This document shows positions 37,619 through 42,002 of a stretch of DNA of 42,002 nucleotides, piece by piece. The translations under genes were made by a program, and so were the position numbers. The number at the start of each line of letters is the position of its first letter. Position 1 is the stretch's first letter. The notes below the pieces were generated by a model. The model did no database searches. It had not been told where the DNA came from and was given only the letters and a program-made list of their open reading frames with translations. Source of the stretch: an uncultured Oscillospiraceae bacterium (GTDB lineage Bacteria > Bacillota_A > Clostridia > Oscillospirales > Oscillospiraceae); assembly GCA_947631215.1 (NCBI GenBank), contig CANRKN010000006.1, positions 1 to 42,002 of the forward strand. The letters are read 5' to 3'.

Positions 37619-39127
37619 TCAATAACGCCAAGGAACGGTGACCGTATCACGATCACCGTTCCTTTTTGGTGGAGCAACCTGCTCCAAATCCGAACCAAAG
37701 GCGGCCTCTATCTCTGATAGGGTAATCGGCTCCGTGCCATCTTTGAAGTTGTAAGTAAACAGCAGCTTGTCATCGAACACATAGATGGAATTGATGAACG
37801 TGTCAATGATTTGTTTTTGATATTCCGGGTCGTCCGCATTTCCGTACTTAAAGCGGCTAATCCAGTCCACTATCTGTTCCTTTGTGTAGAGCGGGCGCTG
37901 TATTTGCGCTTGCAGGATATTGGTTTTCAGTTCGTCCCGCTGGGCCTCCAACTTTTCTAACCGTTCTTTTGTGGATGATGTAAGAACGCCCATTTGAATT
38001 GCGTTCAGCATATTTTCAATACCTTTTTCGCACTCTTGAAGTTGCTGGCGCATAGCGGGGAGCGTGGTGTCCTCCTGCTCCTGCAAAGCTACGATTGCCT
38101 CCGCTATACGGTTGATTTCCTCGTCCTGCAACACCCGTCTTACCGTTATCAGCACCGCCGCCCGCTCTATCCAGTTCTTCTTGACGGCTTTTCGATTACA
38201 CCCCAGATGCCGCTTCGCGCCACCGCATTTGTAGTAGTTGTAGATAGCCCCGTTTTGGCTGGTGCCGCTTTCCCCAGCCATTATCCTGCCGCAAGTCCCG
38301 CAGAACAGTTTAGTAGTCAAAAGGTACTCCTCGTTTGCCTTGGTTTTTGCCGGGGCCTTCTTGTTCATTGCCATGCGGAATTGTACCCGGTCAAACATAT
38401 CATCATCAATTATGGCGGGGATTCCCTTGGGAACGACTACACTCCCGTATTTGTATTCCCCGATATACTTGCGGTTCTTCAGCGCAAGGCTGACGCCGCT
38501 TACTGTGAATGGCTTTCCCTTCTTTGTTTTCAATCCTCGGCTGTTAAAGGATTGGACGATTTCGGTCATACTTTCGCCGCTGTCATAGCGGGTAAATATC
38601 TCTGTCACCAGTGGGGCGGTGAGCGGGTCGATGGCAAGCATACCGTCTTTTACCACATAACCCAGCGCGGTATTGCCTCCATTGTTCCGACATTTCAAAG
38701 CATTTTCTTTCTGGCCCCGGTGGATCTTCTCCGATAACTCCGCCGAATAATACTCTGCATAGCCCTCCAACATGGATTCTAGAATAATACCCTCCGGCCC
38801 CTCGGATATATTTTCCTTGGCGGACAGCACCTTGACACCGTTCTTTTTCAGGATGTGCTTGTAGTGTGCGCTGTCGTAGCGGTCACGGGAGAACCGATCC
38901 AGCTTCCACACCAGCACCACGTCGAACAGGCCCTTTTCGCTGTCCCGAATCATGCGCTGGAAGTCGGGACGGTCGGCGGTGCGGGCGGACAAGGCGCGGT
39001 CGATATAGCTGCACAGGACCGTGATCCCGTTGCGCTCGGCATACTCGTTGCATTCGCGTATCTGTCCCTCTATGCTCTCTTCCCGCTGATTGTCCGACGA
39101 GTACCGGGCATAGATCACCGCTTTCAT
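37619..39127 (-). CDS. large serine recombinase (integrase of element 2)
   Basis: A 502-residue recombinase: resolvase domain with YARYSSDNQREESIEGQ (catalytic Ser) and WKLDRFSRDRYDSA, recombinase domain (GESMTEIVQSFNSRGLKTKK), Cys zinc-ribbon (LFCGTCGRIMAGES) and a coiled coil (about 345-400). It is closely similar to the recombinase at 8374, and both share the DNA block at the GSDL codons (9826-9839 and 37683-37696). Unlike that gene it has its own stop. Its ATG overlaps the stop of the KilA-N gene. It probably integrates and excises the element extending to the right. Confidence 0.92.
   Translation of the reverse strand: MKAVIYARYSSDNQREESIEGQIRECNEYAERNGITVLCSYIDRALSARTADRPDFQRMIRDSEKGLFDVVLVWKLDRFSRDRYDSAHYKHILKKNGVKVLSAKENISEGPEGIILESMLEGYAEYYSAELSEKIHRGQKENALKCRNNGGNTALGYVVKDGMLAIDPLTAPLVTEIFTRYDSGESMTEIVQSFNSRGLKTKKGKPFTVSGVSLALKNRKYIGEYKYGSVVVPKGIPAIIDDDMFDRVQFRMAMNKKAPAKTKANEEYLLTTKLFCGTCGRIMAGESGTSQNGAIYNYYKCGGAKRHLGCNRKAVKKNWIERAAVLITVRRVLQDEEINRIAEAIVALQEQEDTTLPAMRQQLQECEKGIENMLNAIQMGVLTSSTKERLEKLEAQRDELKTNILQAQIQRPLYTKEQIVDWISRFKYGNADDPEYQKQIIDTFINSIYVFDDKLLFTYNFKDGTEPITLSEIEAAFGSDLEQVAPPKRNGDRDTVTVPWRY
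37630..37664 (+). repeat. inverted repeat in the recombinase 3' end
   Basis: AAGGAACGGTGA (37630-37641) and TCACCGTTCCTT (37653-37664) are exact complements, followed by TTT on the plus strand. It may shield the element from outside transcription or form part of the attachment region. Confidence 0.6.
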
Positions 39128-39987
39128 TTGTCCTCACCGCCTTCCGGCAGTTCCTTGATTCGTTCTGCCTCGGTAAGCACCCGTAGTTGATACTGTGCGA
39201 TCCGGCTCAGTGTGGCAAACCGTTCCTCTTTACCCATGCCGCTTTTGATAAGCTCCGCATTGTGCGTTTCCAGATTGGACAGCACCGTGAGTTCCGCGAT
39301 AGAAGCATAATCCCTGATGTTGCTGTGTTTGGCCAACTCTGGGTTGGCATCCCGCCACGCTTTCGCCGTACAACCGAAGAGCGCTACATTCAGAAGGTCG
39401 GCCTCGTCCGCATAAGCGAGCCATTCGGTGTTTTTCGTATAATTCTTCTGCGGCAGCACATAGTTTTTAACCGCATCAGTATGTATCAGGTAATTGTTCT
39501 TGGAGAGGAACCGCTTTGCCGTCCACTCCAGTTTCAGACGGTCATTCTCTTCATCCTTCAGCCGCTGGTACTCTTTCAGCAGGTAGAGCTTGAATATCGG
39601 GCTGATGGCAGAACCAAACTCAAAGGCAATATCCTTGTGGGCATATGTGCCGCCGTAGCGCCCAGCCTGCACATACATCCCAATGGCGTTCGTCTTCTCT
39701 ATCCACTCTTTTGCGCTGAGGGTGAATGTGTGCAATCCGGCTTCGCTCTTAAAGTGGTCGAATTCGACCACTTTGAAATCCGGGTTATACATGCTCTCCC
39801 ATGTCCCCAGAAACTCCAGCGTTGTGCGGCTGCGAAGCCAGTTTTTGATAACGTCCGCCGCCCGCGAGTCATCCGTGCGGGCTTTTGCCATGTCTGTGAG
39901 GCTGATGTAGTCATTCTGATCCACGCTCATGATCGTCACAGCCACATTTTGAACCGTGATAAGTGAGGTCTTCTTAGAAGTACTCAT
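39124..39987 (-). CDS. KilA-N domain protein
   Basis: A 287-residue protein with an N-terminal KilA-N DNA-binding domain (DQNDYISLTDMAKARTDDSR, then VIKNWLRSRTTLEFLGTWES, then SAKEWIEKTNAIGMYVQAGR) as found on phages and mobile elements. The C-terminal half is helical without a known domain. It overlaps the XRE gene before it and the recombinase gene after it by ATGA, forming one tightly coupled operon. Confidence 0.88.
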   Translation of the reverse strand: MSTSKKTSLITVQNVAVTIMSVDQNDYISLTDMAKARTDDSRAADVIKNWLRSRTTLEFLGTWESMYNPDFKVVEFDHFKSEAGLHTFTLSAKEWIEKTNAIGMYVQAGRYGGTYAHKDIAFEFGSAISPIFKLYLLKEYQRLKDEENDRLKLEWTAKRFLSKNNYLIHTDAVKNYVLPQKNYTKNTEWLAYADEADLLNVALFGCTAKAWRDANPELAKHSNIRDYASIAELTVLSNLETHNAELIKSGMGKEERFATLSRIAQYQLRVLTEAERIKELPEGGEDK

Positions 39988-40337
39988 TTTGTCTCCTCCA
40001 ACATCTGAAGCAGCGCGGCTTTGAGTTTCTCATTCATAGGCGATTCCGGGTCAAAGCACATATCTATGAACTTCCGCAATTCCGGATTGCTTGCGGCCAC
40101 TGGCGGCTTGGCACTGTATAGCTTGCCTTGCGGATCATCACAGCGTCCATAGATATAGTCCATTGACACGTCAAAGTAATCCGCATACTTCCGCATCAAC
40201 CGAATCGGAGGGGCAGACTGTCCGTTTTCATAGCGATTGATGCTGGACTGTGTGGAGCCGAGTTCTTCGGCCAGTTTGATCTGCGACATCCCGATGCTCT
40301 CGCGCAAAGCGCGAAGCCTGCTGCCAAGCAACTTCAT
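39984..40337 (-). CDS. XRE-family regulator of element 2
   Basis: A 117-residue Cro/C1 regulator (LRALRESIGMSQIKLAEELG, then STQSSINRYENGQSAPPIRL, then YADYFDVSMDYIYGRCDDPQ) with a short helical tail. It is first in the XRE/KilA-N/recombinase operon. The consensus promoter upstream is overlapped by an inverted repeat, so it probably represses its own operon. Confidence 0.9.
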   Translation of the reverse strand: MKLLGSRLRALRESIGMSQIKLAEELGSTQSSINRYENGQSAPPIRLMRKYADYFDVSMDYIYGRCDDPQGKLYSAKPPVAASNPELRKFIDMCFDPESPMNEKLKAALLQMLEETK

Positions 40338-40367
40338 AGCATTACCACCTTATAGAATGGTAGTTTC

Positions 40368-40404
40368 AGTATAATCAAAATCCGGGCTGTTGTCAACCCG
40401 GATT
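40368..40404 (-). promoter_or_regulatory. promoter and operator of the element 2 operon
   Basis: On the minus strand TTGACA (40396-40391), a 17-bp spacer, then TATACT (40373-40368). The inverted repeat AATCCGGG (40379-40386) / CCCGGATT (40397-40404) brackets the -35. Confidence 0.75.
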
Positions 40405-40439
40405 CGATTCTTCCATAAGAAAAAAGCATCAATTAACAG

Positions 40440-41921
40440 CTAATCAAAGGGAGTCTCAACGCGATGTGCATTCTTAATCTTTTGTACTGCTTCAGAAATT
40501 TCTCCTGTTCGATTAAAGAGTAGAGATTGCAAAGACGGATACAATGTATATTCACGAGGATTACCGTAGCTCGTCCAACTACTTTCATAAACAAGGTCAT
40601 ATTTGACAAAGAAGTCTAAACAATTGTCATAATTGCTTGAAAGCTCAGAATCCAGCGAGTTTTCGATTTCCCATTGCTTGATGCTTTCAATCTGGCCTTC
40701 TGCCATCCAACGAGCTCCGAAAGAACTTGATTTTTTGTCAACAATGTACGCAACGAAAAGCTTCATTTTTGAATCCAACGACCCGGACGCCCACAAGCTA
40801 CCGAATGTTTTAGCAGCTAACTTCACATGGCCGTCAACACATGAACTTAATTCAGGAAGTACCTCTGCTGCATTAGAAGAATAATATCGGAATGTCTCAA
40901 TTCCAAGCTCTAATGTGTCATTTACAATTGTCCCGCCATCAAGAGTGGATAACAAGTCAAAAGCATTATCTACATTGACTTCAAAAATTTCATTCTTGCA
41001 AAGCCAGTCGAGTACGGCCGCCTTAGAAACCTTGCGCACATTTTTCTTAAGTATGTAATACAGAACTATCCTCTCATCATCGGTTGTAATATCCGAAACA
41101 GGAACAGGCATATGTGCAGATGCTTGAATATCGGGCGGCACTTCCCTTGATTTAACAAAAGTATCATATCGTTCTTTGAGTTTTTGAGTCTCATAAGTAA
41201 TGACACTTGCTTTAACCTGCTGCGCCGTAACTGCTTCAGACACAACGTCATAAATATACGAAATATCAGTATCGCAATCCAGCCTCCGAAGTTTGTACTC
41301 ATCATTCAAAAAACCATACATGTTTTTTGACGTAATCTCCGGTAGTGCAATCGGAACAGTCCGAATGTCATCCTGAAACCAAAGAACTCCTGCCTCATTG
41401 AGACAAAAGGCACTTTGGTAATAATCACGAGAGAGTATTGCTATATTAATTGCACTACTTTTAAGTGCATCCTTAACCTCATCGGATATTTTTTCTTCAA
41501 TATCATTACCAGGCAAAGATGAACAAAACACAGCATCTCTTGGAATACCTGTTCCACAAAAGAAATCAACCAACATATCGGCTATTGCTTTATCCGTTGA
41601 TCGATGGCTTATGAATATACGGGAACGTCTTTTCTGTTCCATACTTGCATCCTGTTTTGGTTGCCCGGATTCATATTCTGCTATCCGTTCCTGATATGTT
41701 CTTGCAGAATTATTAAGGGTGACAAAGTAAGGAACATTATCAGCCCACGCCACATCAATGTATCCCTCTGTACATAGTTCTCTGATTATACCACGAAGCT
41801 CATCATCTTCTTTCTGCGACGCTTTTTCAAAGCGCTCGCACAACAGCCGAGCAGGGTTCTCCGCCTGAACTAGTTCATTGAGAAGTCCTTCAGAATTCGA
41901 TGGAAGCCTCATAAACTCCAC
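40440..41921 (-). CDS. TIR-domain protein, probable defence effector
   Basis: A 493-residue protein. Residues about 98-190 are a TIR domain: RIFISHRSTDKAIADMLVDF, then VFCSSLPGNDIEEKISDEVK, then INIAILSRDYYQSAFCLNEA with the Glu that is catalytic in NAD-cleaving TIRs. The N-terminal 90 residues look like a winged-helix or DprA-like adaptor, and the C-terminal 250 residues are helical without a known family. Bacterial TIR proteins of this kind usually destroy NAD+ after phage sensing. The start is GTG 41921, with AAGGAG 6 nt upstream; the frame continues upstream to 41975. No partner gene is visible, but the window ends 80 bp beyond. Low GC and the neighbouring recombinase suggest cargo. Confidence 0.82.
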   Translation of the reverse strand: MEFMRLPSNSEGLLNELVQAENPARLLCERFEKASQKEDDELRGIIRELCTEGYIDVAWADNVPYFVTLNNSARTYQERIAEYESGQPKQDASMEQKRRSRIFISHRSTDKAIADMLVDFFCGTGIPRDAVFCSSLPGNDIEEKISDEVKDALKSSAINIAILSRDYYQSAFCLNEAGVLWFQDDIRTVPIALPEITSKNMYGFLNDEYKLRRLDCDTDISYIYDVVSEAVTAQQVKASVITYETQKLKERYDTFVKSREVPPDIQASAHMPVPVSDITTDDERIVLYYILKKNVRKVSKAAVLDWLCKNEIFEVNVDNAFDLLSTLDGGTIVNDTLELGIETFRYYSSNAAEVLPELSSCVDGHVKLAAKTFGSLWASGSLDSKMKLFVAYIVDKKSSSFGARWMAEGQIESIKQWEIENSLDSELSSNYDNCLDFFVKYDLVYESSWTSYGNPREYTLYPSLQSLLFNRTGEISEAVQKIKNAHRVETPFD

Positions 41922-42002
41922 GTTAGCTCCTTGTATTATGAAGTAGTAGTTATTAGTGACCCTCTCCAAGGTCATGTGCTACACTGGAGGGGATGCTGTG
42001 GA

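Overview
The window looks like a chromosomal segment of an anaerobic, probably gut-associated member of the Clostridia, most likely Oscillospiraceae. The evidence is a GC-rich backbone read mainly from the minus strand, reverse rubrerythrin plus rubredoxin, a FeoA-FeoA-FeoB-Cys-rich ferrous iron operon, XpaC, a two-step methylthioadenosine route, many small Cro/C1 (XRE) regulators and large clostridial-type serine recombinases. This placement is inference from gene content; no rRNA or tRNA gene was seen.

Layout. (1) 1-9850 is AT-richer accessory DNA, the right part of a mobile element whose left end lies outside the window. It holds a minus-strand operon (adenylate-forming acyl ligase, frameshifted membrane-anchored protein, O-acetyltransferase), a Hin/Gin-type DNA invertase (3539-4177), XRE regulators, a small-protein module, an AbiL-like AAA ATPase/RloB defence pair, and a large serine recombinase at the edge whose reading frame runs on into chromosomal DNA. 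(2) 9850-37600 is the GC-rich backbone: acyltransferase, a double-glycine small peptide, a GTPase islet beside a rubredoxin remnant, rubredoxin/reverse rubrerythrin, a CofE-like ligase facing an alr/ATP-grasp/ectB-like operon, an ECF sigma/anti-sigma pair, a PAP2-GDPD fusion, Ogt, a methylthioadenosine salvage set, XpaC, a MATE exporter, HicAB, an XRE/small-protein module, the feo operon, and a radical SAM operon with two unrecognised helical proteins. (3) 37600-42002 is a second mobile element: a related large serine recombinase, KilA-N protein, XRE regulator and a TIR-domain protein.

The most striking structure is at 3366-3538. Two 26-bp quasi-palindromes, each made of 12-bp half-sites around a 2-bp core, lie in inverted orientation (core GT on the left, AC on the right) around about 120 bp carrying a good promoter. 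One site abuts the stop codon of the Hin-like invertase and the other lies just upstream of the acyl-ligase ribosome binding site. In the orientation shown the promoter points away from the ligase operon. Inversion would place it about 55 nt upstream of the ligase start. I read this as a phase-variable promoter switch, shown here in its OFF state. The invertase also has ATA exactly where its family start codon should be.

Other points are two copies of a divergent XRE/58-59-residue protein module, an exact 83-bp dispersed repeat pair, a MITE-like repeat, and several palindromic operators overlapping promoters.
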